Shown: positions 44,970 through 52,964 of the stretch, piece after piece
How the letters are laid out: each line of letters begins with the position of its first letter
Position numbering within the stretch: the first letter of the stretch is position 1
Assembly (NCBI GenBank): GCA_964493325.1
Contig: CAZBMD010000009.1
Span: 1-64,000 of the forward strand
Length of the DNA stretch: 64,000 nt
Source: CAZBMD01 sp964493325
GTDB lineage: Bacteria > Babelota > Babeliae > Babelales > RVW-14
Direction: 5' to 3'
Position numbers and translations under genes: made by a program
The notes under the pieces: generated by a model
Databases searched by the model: none
What the model was told of the DNA's origin: nothing
What the model saw: only the letters and a program-made list of their open reading frames with translations

Positions 44970-45575
44970 CTACAACAGCTTTAGACAGGCTGTTTTTTCA
45001 AGTTCATCTTGCAAACTCCTTGCTCTCTCTAAATGAGAGCTGAGCATTTTTGTTGTTTGCTCAATATGCAGCTTGTTGACTTCTTTTTTACCATAGCACG
45101 TATTGCACTGCTCAAGTTGCTGCAATTGTGATGACAATGTGCTAGCTGCAGACTGCATACACAAGAGCGCCTGAGTTAAGTCGTTGCGAGCGGCACGCTT
45201 GAAGGGACGCGCGTTATCAAGTAATTGTTCAATGATTTTTACAAATCGACTCTGAAGCCTGGCAACTTGCTGAAGAAATCCACCAGCAGACTTGTGCGCC
45301 AAGGCTATGTTATTTTTTTGATTCTGCGGAGTAGCAACTGCCAGCTGAACATCTGCAAGGCTTTCGTGCAACAGCCCACACTGCCTGGTAAGCAATGTTG
45401 TCGACTCAAACGCCCGCCTCGTCTCTTCACCAATGCGTTCCTTGAGCGTATTGGTTGATACTCTTTTGGTATCACTATTTTTGGTGATGACAAACTGTTT
45501 AGCTTGCCCCAAGCAAAGCGAGCTTGATAATAGAAAAGTACAACATGCATAAATAAAATTTTTTTTAATAACCAT
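44970..45575 (-). CDS. Secreted coiled-coil protein
   Basis: A 201-aa protein with a signal peptide (residues ~1-24, ending SLCLG) and long helical stretches in the mature part (for example LQQVARLQSRFVKIIEQLL, and a C-terminal coiled coil with SSHLERARSLQDELEK). A CNTC pair at ~160 and a further C-terminal Cys may form disulfides. The start codon has AAGGGG only 2-3 nt upstream, an unusually close ribosome site. It converges on the pseudophosphatase gene with a 3-nt gap. No family recognised. Confidence 0.55.
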   Translation of the reverse strand: MVIKKNFIYACCTFLLSSSLCLGQAKQFVITKNSDTKRVSTNTLKERIGEETRRAFESTTLLTRQCGLLHESLADVQLAVATPQNQKNNIALAHKSAGGFLQQVARLQSRFVKIIEQLLDNARPFKRAARNDLTQALLCMQSAASTLSSQLQQLEQCNTCYGKKEVNKLHIEQTTKMLSSHLERARSLQDELEKTACLKLL

Positions 45576-45688
45576 TACCCCTTACTCCATTCTGATAGTT
45601 TACCTGATGAAAAAGCCTACAGAATTAGGCTCTACTGATTTTTAATTAATTTATTGCGTTTGTCTAAAAAACAATGTGCTATCGTTCG

Positions 45689-45767
45689 ATGTCATCCCTG
45701 ATCAAGTCAGGACTTCAGCTAATAAAACATCAACCATGGATCCCGGCTCAAAGGCCGGGATGACATC
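45689..45767. repeat. Dispersed extragenic palindrome, composite copy
   Basis: Outer arms GATGTCATCCC (45689) and GGGATGACATC (to 45767) are exact inverted repeats enclosing two smaller hairpins, one CCTGA-TCAGG type and one CCCGGC/GCCGGG. Related copies are at 45866, 52197 and 57742. Confidence 0.8.
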
Positions 45768-45865
45768 TTATAATCGAGTATACTTTTACAACAAGAAGAT
45801 TACTTCATTAAACCTCTTCTAAAACCAGAGAATGCACTATCTGAAGGTTAAAAATACGACTACAG

Positions 45866-45900
45866 GATGTCATCCCGGACTAGATCCGGGATCCATCCCC
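45866..45900. repeat. Dispersed extragenic palindrome
   Basis: GATGTCATCCCGGA, a CTAGA spacer and TCCGGGATCC form a hairpin with the same core (ATGTCATCCC-GGA) as the copies at 45689, 52197 and 57742. Confidence 0.8.
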
Positions 45901-46134
45901 GGATAAATCGGTTAGCATGGATACCGGCTTCCAGCCTTCGCCAACCACCTTCGTTGAAACTTAATTGAGTCACAAGGCTATTGCGGAAAGGCTTGGCTGT
46001 TATGACATCCGTAGGCAATATCTTTGCCGCTAGTAAAAAGACAATATAGTTTCAAAAGAAGTCCATGTACCTAATCAACCAACAAACAGTATCCGTCAAT
46101 GGCCCATGATAGAAAAATGAAACAAAAAGTCAAT

Positions 46135-46168
46135 AAACAAGGCGGGGATTTTGGTCCCCGCCTTGTTT
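46135..46168 (-). terminator. Terminator-like hairpin
   Basis: A 14-bp perfect stem (46135-46148 with 46155-46168) around TTTTGG. On the - strand it is followed by a T-rich stretch. It lies ~90 nt past the stop of the gene at 46257. Confidence 0.7.
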
Positions 46169-46256
46169 GCACAATTTGTTGGTCGGCTCTAGTTATTTAT
46201 GCATTTTTACTAACCATACAAGAGCAAGTTTCTTGCAATCAAGAAGCTTCGTCTAA

Positions 46257-46646
46257 TTAGTCTTTGTTTTTTTCAGCGTCTTTGGTCTTCTCTTCACAAG
46301 CTTCGATGTATGCTTCCAAAGACTCTTCTTTGATGATTTTTTCTGGAACAAGCATCTTAACCAGTTTTGGACACTTTGTAGGTGCAAAGTTTACAAGACC
46401 GATAGCTGCAAGTTCAGCAACTACCAATGCTGCAACAACCGCTACTGCTGCTTGTACTTTTTTGTCTTTTGCAAGAGCTTTGATTTTGGTCATAGCATCG
46501 CTTGCATCAGTTACAGATGATCCTTCAAGGATTTCAGTAACAATAGCCTTAACTTCTTCTGGTGTTACTACTGGAGCAACTTCTGTAGCTGATACTTGTG
46601 CACAAAAACCAAGTGCAAGTACCGCAGTCATCAATTTTTTCAACAT
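46257..46646 (-). CDS. Small exported protein with a central membrane segment
   Basis: A 129-aa protein: signal peptide (MLKKLMTAVLALGFCAQVSA), a short helical part (VTPEEVKAIVTEILEG), then a ~22-residue hydrophobic segment at 65-88 (from VQAAVAVVAALVVAELAAIG), and a charged C-terminus rich in Glu and Lys. The same layout and signal start (MLKKL) recur in the gene at 46803, and the layout recurs at 60577. No family recognised. The gene is well translated-looking (good ribosome site, terminator), so a real product is likely. Confidence 0.6.
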   Translation of the reverse strand: MLKKLMTAVLALGFCAQVSATEVAPVVTPEEVKAIVTEILEGSSVTDASDAMTKIKALAKDKKVQAAVAVVAALVVAELAAIGLVNFAPTKCPKLVKMLVPEKIIKEESLEAYIEACEEKTKDAEKNKD

Positions 46647-46743
46647 AATGATCTCCTATAAATTAATTAACTAAAACCAACCACCAACCAACATATTGCA
46701 TCGTTATTCTTCATCAATCCCCTACCACACCCCAACTTTTAAA

Positions 46744-46795
46744 TTGACTGTGCTTTTTTTCGATACGGCAATTCGTATACCCAAAAGACAGTCAA
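46744..46795. repeat. Inverted repeat between the two small exported-protein genes
   Basis: TTGACTG (46744-46750) and CAGTCAA (46789-46795) are exact inverted repeats enclosing a shorter pair near CGATACG/CGTATAC. It could be a weak terminator for the gene at 46803 or an operator for the gene at 46646; the sequence does not decide. Confidence 0.35.
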
Positions 46796-46802
46796 TGTAA
46801 TT

Positions 46803-47168
46803 TTATTTTAACTCGCTTTTCAGCTGAGTCTTTTTTGTTTTACTTTTTGCACTCAGGAGGTAATCAGGCGTTTGCTTAAGCATTACCTCGCCCAAGAGTC
46901 CATGGTAGGCAAGCACCAAAAGTACACTCGTTGGAATAACAACTCCTGCAGCTAATCCTAAAGCGACAGCTCGCTTATTTGCCTTGAGTTTTTGCTTTGG
47001 ATCTTTTAAAAAAGACACAAGATCTTCAGTAAAAGAAGGATCACCTTGCTCAACTGCTACAGAATTAAGCACTGACATAACATCTTGCACCGTAAGAGTT
47101 TCTGATGATGCTTGAACATTCAACGTTAAAGCAAGACCAAGAATAATTGCAAACAATTTTTTCAACAT
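46803..47168 (-). CDS. Small exported protein with a central membrane segment
   Basis: A 121-aa protein with a signal peptide (MLKKLFAIILGLALTLNVQA), a short helical part (LTVQDVMSVLNSVAVEQG), a Lys-rich stretch, a hydrophobic segment at residues ~72-92 (ALGLAAGVVIPTSVLLVLAY), and a basic tail. AAGGA lies 6 nt before the ATG. It is similar in layout and signal sequence to the downstream gene at 46257 and probably a distant paralog. No function known. Confidence 0.55.
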   Translation of the reverse strand: MLKKLFAIILGLALTLNVQASSETLTVQDVMSVLNSVAVEQGDPSFTEDLVSFLKDPKQKLKANKRAVALGLAAGVVIPTSVLLVLAYHGLLGEVMLKQTPDYLLSAKSKTKKTQLKSELK

Positions 47169-47452
47169 AAAAATTCCTTCTAAATTCAATCGCCCATACT
47201 CGTTTAAGACTGAGATCTTAATTCTTTAATATCACAAAACAACTACGCTCATTTTCTATTGAGATATCTTTAAAAGATATAATTATATCCATAAAAAAAT
47301 TTTCAACTGAACCATCATTTCGAAGGCAGAACCCAGTATGATAGACTTTTTAAAAAAATCAATACTTTCCGATAGAAATTTAAACCAACACTGGATAGAT
47401 TGATTTGTACGATAAAAAAGCACCAATAAGTTTGCATAAAAACAGCTTATTA

Positions 47453-48040
47453 TCAATCATTTTTTCCATTTTTTTTAGGCAACTGAAACCCATAATAAAT
47501 ATAGTGAACTAACGACATACATGAAAAAATTGTTAAAATGACTAAAAGGCAATAACAAAATTGCCCGCCGATAATAACCCATGCAATAAAAAGCAACTGC
47601 AAGAATGTTGTCATCTTGCCCCACAGCGATGGCTTAATCGCCATACTATCAAAACGACAAATCAGAAAAATTCCACCAACAACAAGAACTATTTCACGAA
47701 TAACAACAAAAAGGAAAAACCACCACGGTATTTTAAAAAGTGGTGTACCATAAAATGAAAGCGCACAAAACGTTGTTAATAAAAAAATTTTATCGGCAAT
47801 AGGGTCCAATAACGTTCCAAGAGATGTTTTATCATTCAAAGCGCGAGCAAGATGTCCATCAAGCAAATCTGTTGCTGCTGCCACCAAAAAAATAATAAAT
47901 GAGAATTGCCACCAACTCTGAGCAATACCGACAAAAATTACCGGCGCTAAAAAAATGCGTGATAACGTAAGAATGTTAGAAAAAGTTAACCAACGCGCTT
48001 CTGCCGCTTGCTTGTAACATTCTGTCTGTTTTAATTTCAT
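47453..48040 (-). CDS. CDP-alcohol phosphatidyltransferase (PgsA-like)
   Basis: A 195-aa integral membrane enzyme that transfers a phosphatidyl group from CDP-diacylglycerol to an alcohol. The family motif DGxxAR-x8-G-x3-D-x3-D is complete (DGHLARALNDKTSLGTLLD, then PIADK). It is a close relative of the pgsA at 61692, which is coupled to pgpA and is the better candidate for phosphatidylglycerophosphate synthase. This copy could be a second such enzyme, a cardiolipin synthase or an enzyme for another head group. The ribosome site is weak. Confidence 0.85.
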   Translation of the reverse strand: MKLKQTECYKQAAEARWLTFSNILTLSRIFLAPVIFVGIAQSWWQFSFIIFLVAAATDLLDGHLARALNDKTSLGTLLDPIADKIFLLTTFCALSFYGTPLFKIPWWFFLFVVIREIVLVVGGIFLICRFDSMAIKPSLWGKMTTFLQLLFIAWVIIGGQFCYCLLVILTIFSCMSLVHYIYYGFQLPKKNGKND

Positions 48041-48082
48041 ATCAATTAACTTTTTTTACTAAGTTGATTATTGACCACATTA

Positions 48083-49240
48083 TTACGAAACGACAACCTG
48101 GGGTTCAACTGCAATGTTATTTTTGCTGTCAGCCCATACCACGTGCCACCCTTTAACAGTTTGCTCTTTTACATAATTAACATCTTGAGCATAGGCGTTG
48201 TCGACAAGAGTAAGAGGCTCTAGCTTTCCATCAACTGTTTTAATTAATGGATCTATACCTCGATATTTCGTTTTAATAACATCACCGTTATCATCTGCGC
48301 TAACAAGAACAAATTGCTCATTAAATTTTTGCATTTTTTGAATACAGGACTGAATAATTGGATCTGAAGAAGCACAAAGCCGCTCCCAAATAATATTATC
48401 TTGAGAAAAATGTATTTCATCAAATGAAACAAGATCTATTTCCATTGCTCGCTCAAGTGCACGGGCTGCGTTACTGTCAATCGTATAAACAGCTGGACCA
48501 CCCCATTCATGAAGCGTCCCATTGAGCGAAGCCTTACCCAATAAACGAGCATAGTGAGCATCTGTAAAAAACCACTGCCCATCTTCATACTTGAGATAAT
48601 TCAGCAACGTCTTAACTTCATCTTTTTTGATAAAGCCATTCATCAGTGCGGCCTTGATGTTGTATTCAATGCGGTCTGCACACAAATTAGGTAAATTTTG
48701 TTCGAGCATCGCATATGCTTGATCTTTGTGCATCAGCGAATCAAATGACATACCATGCTTAGCACAAAGCTCGGGTAAATCAAACTTCGCAAGGTACCAT
48801 GCATGAATTGAGTCTTGGTATGAATGCAATTGAGAACTATTCTTAAAAAGATAATCACCGACGTGAGAGAAAACGGTGTGAGATGCATCATGCAACAAAC
48901 CAGCCACCTGCTCTTGCAAGCTTGCACCGTACAGCCGAAGCAAGGCCCAAACGCCAACACAATGATCATAACGAGAGTATGACTGTATTTTTTTATCAAC
49001 ATAGCAACGCGGACCGTACTGCTCAACATGCTTGATGCGCTCCATCACGGGGTGCTTAAACAGATCGATTAGAATAGGCTCTGTTACTTCAAAATCACCA
49101 TACACCGTCTCAACCAAGATGCGCTGAACAGCTGATTGTTCAGTTTTCCCCTGCGACCACCAATGCTGACCTGCAAACGCAAGGATACCTAAAACGAGGC
49201 ACGCTGCTGCTATTATTTTCAGTTTTAATATTTTTTTCAT
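48083..49240 (-). CDS. HD-domain phosphohydrolase with an N-terminal membrane anchor or signal
   Basis: A 385-aa protein with AAAGGA 5 nt before its ATG. Residues ~8-25 are hydrophobic (IIAAACLVLGILAFAG), indicating export or anchoring. The HD domain follows: RYDHCVGVWALL, LLHDASHTVFSHVGDYLF (H-HD-D arrangement), a DSIHAWYL helix, and CADRIEYNI, as in the COG1078/dNTPase-like HD family. Such enzymes are normally cytoplasmic and act on nucleotides, so an extracytoplasmic location is odd; a periplasmic nucleotidase or host-directed role is possible. Downstream of it lies the phosphatidyltransferase gene (42 nt). Confidence 0.8.
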   Translation of the reverse strand: MKKILKLKIIAAACLVLGILAFAGQHWWSQGKTEQSAVQRILVETVYGDFEVTEPILIDLFKHPVMERIKHVEQYGPRCYVDKKIQSYSRYDHCVGVWALLRLYGASLQEQVAGLLHDASHTVFSHVGDYLFKNSSQLHSYQDSIHAWYLAKFDLPELCAKHGMSFDSLMHKDQAYAMLEQNLPNLCADRIEYNIKAALMNGFIKKDEVKTLLNYLKYEDGQWFFTDAHYARLLGKASLNGTLHEWGGPAVYTIDSNAARALERAMEIDLVSFDEIHFSQDNIIWERLCASSDPIIQSCIQKMQKFNEQFVLVSADDNGDVIKTKYRGIDPLIKTVDGKLEPLTLVDNAYAQDVNYVKEQTVKGWHVVWADSKNNIAVEPQVVVS

Positions 49241-49335
49241 TATTTTCCTTTCTAACAAGCATCCACGTGCTGTTTTTAATTTTTTTCTTTAAACTAAGGA
49301 GTAGTATAAACGTTAAAAATTTAAAAATAAGAACT

Positions 49336-50016
49336 ATGAACGAAATAATATTTACTTTTCATGTTATTGTTATTGCAGCAGGCAGCCTTTTTGCACTTTT
49401 TTTAGGCAAAGAAGCTCTTGCCAGTTTTATCGTCCTGCTCGGCATTTTATCAAATCTTTTTGTAACCAAACAAATTGTTCTTTTTGGGCTGACAGTCACA
49501 AGCAGCGACGCTTTTGCCGTTGGAGGCATTTTGGGCCTCAATCTGATGCAGGAATATTTTGGTAAACAAGCAGCAGAAAAAACTATTCGCCTCAGCCTTG
49601 TAATCATGCTTTTTTACTTACTCGCAACGCTCATTCACGTGTGGTATGCTCCTGCACCAGCAGACATCATGCACCCCCATTTTGTAAAGATTTTTGAACT
49701 TATGCCGCGCATTACTATCAGTTCCCTTTTCGTCTACTTTGTGGTGCAAAGCTTAGATACCCATCTCTACGGATTCCTACACAAAATTTTTCACGGCAGG
49801 TACCTGATTGCCCGTAGCGCTACCTCGCTCATTATAAGTCAATGCATTGATACAGCACTTTTTAGCCTGCTAGCACTTTATGGCGTAGTTGAATCAATCA
49901 TGCACATCATGATTGTTAGCTTGATCATCAAATTGGTGGTTATCGCCCTTTCAGTTCCATTTGTAGCCTGGTCAAAAAAAATTATTACCCCTCAACCATC
50001 ATCGAGAGCATCATGA
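49336..50016 (+). CDS. yhhQ: Queuosine precursor transporter YhhQ (VUT family)
   Basis: A 226-aa membrane protein with about six segments matching YhhQ: the conserved TSSDAFAVGGILGLNLMQEY, then GKQAAEKTIR in the first cytoplasmic loop and the SQCIDTALFSLLALYG helix. YhhQ imports queuosine precursors. Its stop overlaps the ATG of tgt (ATGA), a strong functional link. The start at 49336 gives the usual family length; longer in-frame starts exist, and an AAGGAG lies ~35 nt upstream, so the start is uncertain. Confidence 0.88.
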   Translation: MNEIIFTFHVIVIAAGSLFALFLGKEALASFIVLLGILSNLFVTKQIVLFGLTVTSSDAFAVGGILGLNLMQEYFGKQAAEKTIRLSLVIMLFYLLATLIHVWYAPAPADIMHPHFVKIFELMPRITISSLFVYFVVQSLDTHLYGFLHKIFHGRYLIARSATSLIISQCIDTALFSLLALYGVVESIMHIMIVSLIIKLVVIALSVPFVAWSKKIITPQPSSRAS

Positions 50017-51143
50017 GCTTTTTTTCTTTTGAAATTATCCACACTTCAAAAAAATCCCGCGCACGGGTTGGACGCATCACAACCCCACACGGAATTATTG
50101 ATACACCCAATTTTGTTGCTGTTGGTACCAATGGCGCACTTAAAGCACTTGATAGTTCTGCAGCGCTGAATATTGGTCTTCAACTCGTATTTTGCAATAC
50201 CTACCATTTGATGCTTCAGCCTGGAGCTGATATTGTTGCTCAAGCTGGTGGGCTTCATCAATTTATTAACCGAAAAGCACCTATTATCACCGATTCTGGT
50301 GGTTTTCAAGTCTTTAGCCTTGCCTACGGCGGGGTATCGAGTGAACTAAAAAGCAAAGGAACCAAGCAAAACGGCAACAGCGTTCTTAAAATTAATGAAG
50401 AAGGCGTACTCTTTCGCTCATATCGAGATGGAGCAAAAGTTCTATTAACCCCTGAAACCTCAATTCAAGCACAGAAAAAATTGGGTGCCGATATTATTGT
50501 ATGTTTTGATGAGCTGCCACCTTACCACGTTGCCCCCGAATCGTTGATGCGATCGCTTGATCGTACACACCGATGGGAAAAACGATCACTCAATGAGCAC
50601 CTTAAAGATAGAAAGCAACAGGCGCTGTACGCGGTTGTTCACGGTGGCGTTGATAAAAATTTGCGCAAAAAAAGCTGCGACTATCTGTCCGCGCTTCCGT
50701 TTGACGGTTTTGCTGTTGGTGGCAGTGTAGGAAAAAATCGAGAAGAGATGGTAGAAATGCTTGAATTCTTGATGCCTCACCTACCTGAAGATAAACCAAA
50801 TCATCTTTTGGGCATTGGGGACTTACGGTCACTTGCTGCAACCATTCCTTTTGGTATTGATACTTTTGATAGTGCTCATCCAACCAAAGCAGCTCGCCAC
50901 GGACTTCTGTTCACCAAGCAAGGCAATAAGCGCGCAATTCAACAAGGCAGCGCTACCCACTTCAGACCAATCGAAGATGATTGCACCTGCTACACCTGCA
51001 AAAATTACACGCTTGCGTACCTGTGCCACTTGTTCAAAGCAAATGAGTTGACCGCTTTTACGCTGGCAACCATTCACAATTTACATTTCATGGTCAATTT
51101 GATGGCTGACTATCGTACAAAGATTTTGAATGATGAGATTTAG
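50013..51143 (+). CDS. tgt: tRNA-guanine transglycosylase Tgt
   Basis: Exchanges G34 of GUN-anticodon tRNAs (His, Asp, Asn, Tyr) for a queuosine precursor or queuine. The 376-aa protein has the TDSGGFQVFSL segment, a DELPPY region, the nucleophile D286 in GIDTFD, and the zinc site C324, C326, C329, H355, with spacing identical to the Zymomonas enzyme. Deviations: the residue equivalent to Gln203, which contacts the base, is His (H210 in VVHGGVDKNLR); the GGLAVG loop is one residue shorter (GGSVGK); and DCVxPTR reads DSAHPTK. Coupled to yhhQ. No preQ1 synthesis genes are in the window, so salvage of queuine is plausible. Confidence 0.93.
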   Translation: MSFFSFEIIHTSKKSRARVGRITTPHGIIDTPNFVAVGTNGALKALDSSAALNIGLQLVFCNTYHLMLQPGADIVAQAGGLHQFINRKAPIITDSGGFQVFSLAYGGVSSELKSKGTKQNGNSVLKINEEGVLFRSYRDGAKVLLTPETSIQAQKKLGADIIVCFDELPPYHVAPESLMRSLDRTHRWEKRSLNEHLKDRKQQALYAVVHGGVDKNLRKKSCDYLSALPFDGFAVGGSVGKNREEMVEMLEFLMPHLPEDKPNHLLGIGDLRSLAATIPFGIDTFDSAHPTKAARHGLLFTKQGNKRAIQQGSATHFRPIEDDCTCYTCKNYTLAYLCHLFKANELTAFTLATIHNLHFMVNLMADYRTKILNDEI

Positions 51144-52080
51144 ATGGCAAATCTTGATACAGTGGATATTCTGAAAATCCAATAAATTGGCACTCAGACT
51201 GTGGCACCAGCCCAAATGAATCAAATACCTTTTCTTGCATCAACCGGGCAAGCGCCACAACATCGCTGCTGGTTGCGCCATTAAGCGTCACAATCATATT
51301 TGCATGCTGATAGGAAACCACAGCATTGCCCACACGCAATTCGCCTTTGATCCCAATTTTATCAAGATAGTAGGCGATAAATGGTATTTTTTTTCCATTG
51401 ATTGGTACCGTAATTTCATGATCATGAAAATTTCTGAAAAAGCTACCACATGTCCGAGCTGAAGGATAGCGCTGATTGCGATGACGAATTATCTCATCAC
51501 GCCGCCCTTGAGCGTAGGCAACAGCAAAGGCATCTGCAGGCTTAAGCTTAAACGTCGCACTGACCAGATAAAATTCGCCAGCAAGCAGCGTTGATTGATT
51601 GTATCCAAAGTTAAACCAAGCATTGTCGACAGTTGAAATCACCCCCGTTGCTCGATGAGCAACTTCTGCAGAGACCAAAAAATGACTCAGAAGAAATTTG
51701 AAATAATGAACATTAATAAAAACGGACCCGCCAACAGTCCCGGGAATTCCACTAAACTCTTCAAGGCCAACAAAACGATTTTGTAGGCAGTAATCAATAA
51801 GTTCGTGCAACCCTACGCCAGCTCCAGCGGTCACTGTTGATTCAGCCGGATTGCACACAAGCTGCTTGAGGGCTGGACGAATGACAAGCCCATCAAAGCC
51901 GTGGTCTGCAACAAGAATATTTGCTCCCTGCCCGAGCACAAAGATATCAAGCCCCTGCTCGCGAGCAAAAGCAAGCGCTACCGAAAATTCAGAGCCATTA
52001 ATCGGCTGACTAAAATAGCGCGCAGGACCTCCTGTACCAAACCAATTTTTATCGTGAAGGGAAATATTCTGTTCAATCAT
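51094..52080 (-). CDS. murB: UDP-N-acetylenolpyruvoylglucosamine reductase MurB
   Basis: FAD enzyme reducing enolpyruvyl-UDP-GlcNAc to UDP-MurNAc. The 328-aa product has NWFGTGGPARYFSQP, the FAD-binding FVLGQGANILVADHGFDGLV, FSGIPGTVGGSVFINV, the catalytic Ser in TCGSFFRNF, and the C-terminal HANMIVTLNGATSSDVVAL. The ATG at 52080 is chosen; a GTG at 52089 would sit too close to the AAAGGTG ribosome site. The 3' end overlaps tgt by 50 bp in convergent orientation. Confidence 0.95.
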   Translation of the reverse strand: MIEQNISLHDKNWFGTGGPARYFSQPINGSEFSVALAFAREQGLDIFVLGQGANILVADHGFDGLVIRPALKQLVCNPAESTVTAGAGVGLHELIDYCLQNRFVGLEEFSGIPGTVGGSVFINVHYFKFLLSHFLVSAEVAHRATGVISTVDNAWFNFGYNQSTLLAGEFYLVSATFKLKPADAFAVAYAQGRRDEIIRHRNQRYPSARTCGSFFRNFHDHEITVPINGKKIPFIAYYLDKIGIKGELRVGNAVVSYQHANMIVTLNGATSSDVVALARLMQEKVFDSFGLVPQSECQFIGFSEYPLYQDLPSKSHHSKSLYDSQPSN

Positions 52081-52442
52081 TGTAACCACGCACCTTTGGA
52101 ATAAAATTTATACGCCCACAGTATACCCCGTTCCCTCAAAATTTCACCATTTTCTAGCAAGCATGCTCGTCAAAATTAAGGTATCGGTTTATCTAGGATG
52201 GATCACTGATCAAGTCCGGGATGACATCATACAAACCGAAAAACCATCTCATAAATACAGAATCATCAAGCGCTCTATCGAATTCTCAAGAAAAAGAGGG
52301 TTGGGAATTTGTTTATTGAAAATAATTTTTATTAAATTAATAATAATTATTTCAGTTATTATTTAAAATAATTGCAAAGAACAACTCAAAGTTGATAGGG
52401 TAAGCATTGAGATGAAACGTTTTAAGCATTGGGGAGAATATT
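52081..52442. other. 362-bp intergenic region with one palindrome fragment
   Basis: Divergent spacer between murB and the AMIN gene. It holds a partial repeat copy at 52197-52229 and a very AT-rich stretch near 52316-52372. An ORF crossing the repeat has no ribosome site and no protein-like composition. Promoters for both flanking genes must lie here, but none is clear. Confidence 0.6.
52197..52229. repeat. Partial extragenic palindrome
   Basis: GATCAAGTCCGGGATGACATC is the right half of the palindrome seen at 45866 and 57742. The left arm is degraded (GGATGGATCACT). Confidence 0.7.
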
Positions 52443-52952
52443 ATGAAGACACACAAAACCGTCTTTGCAGCATTGATAGCATTTTTATTTGTCACACCGC
52501 TGACATCTTTGCAACCAAATAAAACTCAAGAAATCAATCGACTCAATTGGCTTGAAGTCAGCAAAGGACAATTTGCAACCCAAATTATGTTCGACTTTGC
52601 GCAACCAGTCTATTTTAAAAAAAAGGTTAATCAGCAACGCAATCAAGTTAAGCTGACATTCCCAGGCATGCAATTGCATCATTTTGAATCTGCAAAAGTA
52701 CTTCTTAAGCTTGCAAAACTCAAAGAGTTGGGTCTTGCATCAAAAGTTGCACTCACTCAAAAAGAAAAAACTATTTCGCATGTTGTTTTAACAATAGATT
52801 TTGTAGCCAAAAATAAAACAATGCCTAAGAATAATGAATTTTTGATTAAGTGGTCAAAAATTGATGATCCCAATCGCCTAATTCTTGATATTTTTACACA
52901 AGAAAACTTAGACCAATTGAACAAAAAAACAAAGATCCTCATGCAGGCCTAG
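52443..52952 (+). CDS. Secreted AMIN-domain protein
   Basis: A 169-aa protein with a signal peptide (residues ~1-24) and a mature part like the AMIN domain that targets periplasmic amidases to peptidoglycan: TQIMFDFAQPVYFKKK, VKLTFPGMQ, and the closing RLILDIF strand. GGGGAGA precedes the ATG by 5 nt. The amidase gene follows in the same reading frame after a TAG stop and 12 nt, so the pair corresponds to the two halves of an AmiC/AmiA-type protein, each with its own signal peptide. Confidence 0.75.
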   Translation: MKTHKTVFAALIAFLFVTPLTSLQPNKTQEINRLNWLEVSKGQFATQIMFDFAQPVYFKKKVNQQRNQVKLTFPGMQLHHFESAKVLLKLAKLKELGLASKVALTQKEKTISHVVLTIDFVAKNKTMPKNNEFLIKWSKIDDPNRLILDIFTQENLDQLNKKTKILMQA

Positions 52953-52964
52953 GGGTGCTTTATC

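Larger units (their letters stand above)
45576..46256. other. 681-bp intergenic region with extragenic palindromes
   Basis: No credible coding frame. It holds palindromic repeat copies (45689-45767 and 45866-45900), a related degenerate stretch near 45918-45945, and a terminator at 46135-46168. The remainder looks like unconstrained sequence. Confidence 0.7.

Noticed and set aside
45576..46256. Insertion sequence or phage remnant
   Set aside because: No transposase or integrase fragment, no terminal inverted repeats with target duplication; only palindromes and a terminator are seen.
47453..48040. Sole pgsA of the genome
   Set aside because: A second enzyme at 61692 is coupled to pgpA and is the better candidate, so I left this one without a symbol.
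52163..52366. 67-aa + strand ORF
   Set aside because: It runs across the palindromic repeat and an AT-rich stretch, has no ribosome site, and the predicted peptide looks random.
52941..52964. Nonsense mutation making an amidase pseudogene
   Set aside because: The second half has its own ribosome site and signal peptide and all zinc ligands, so two working genes are more likely.
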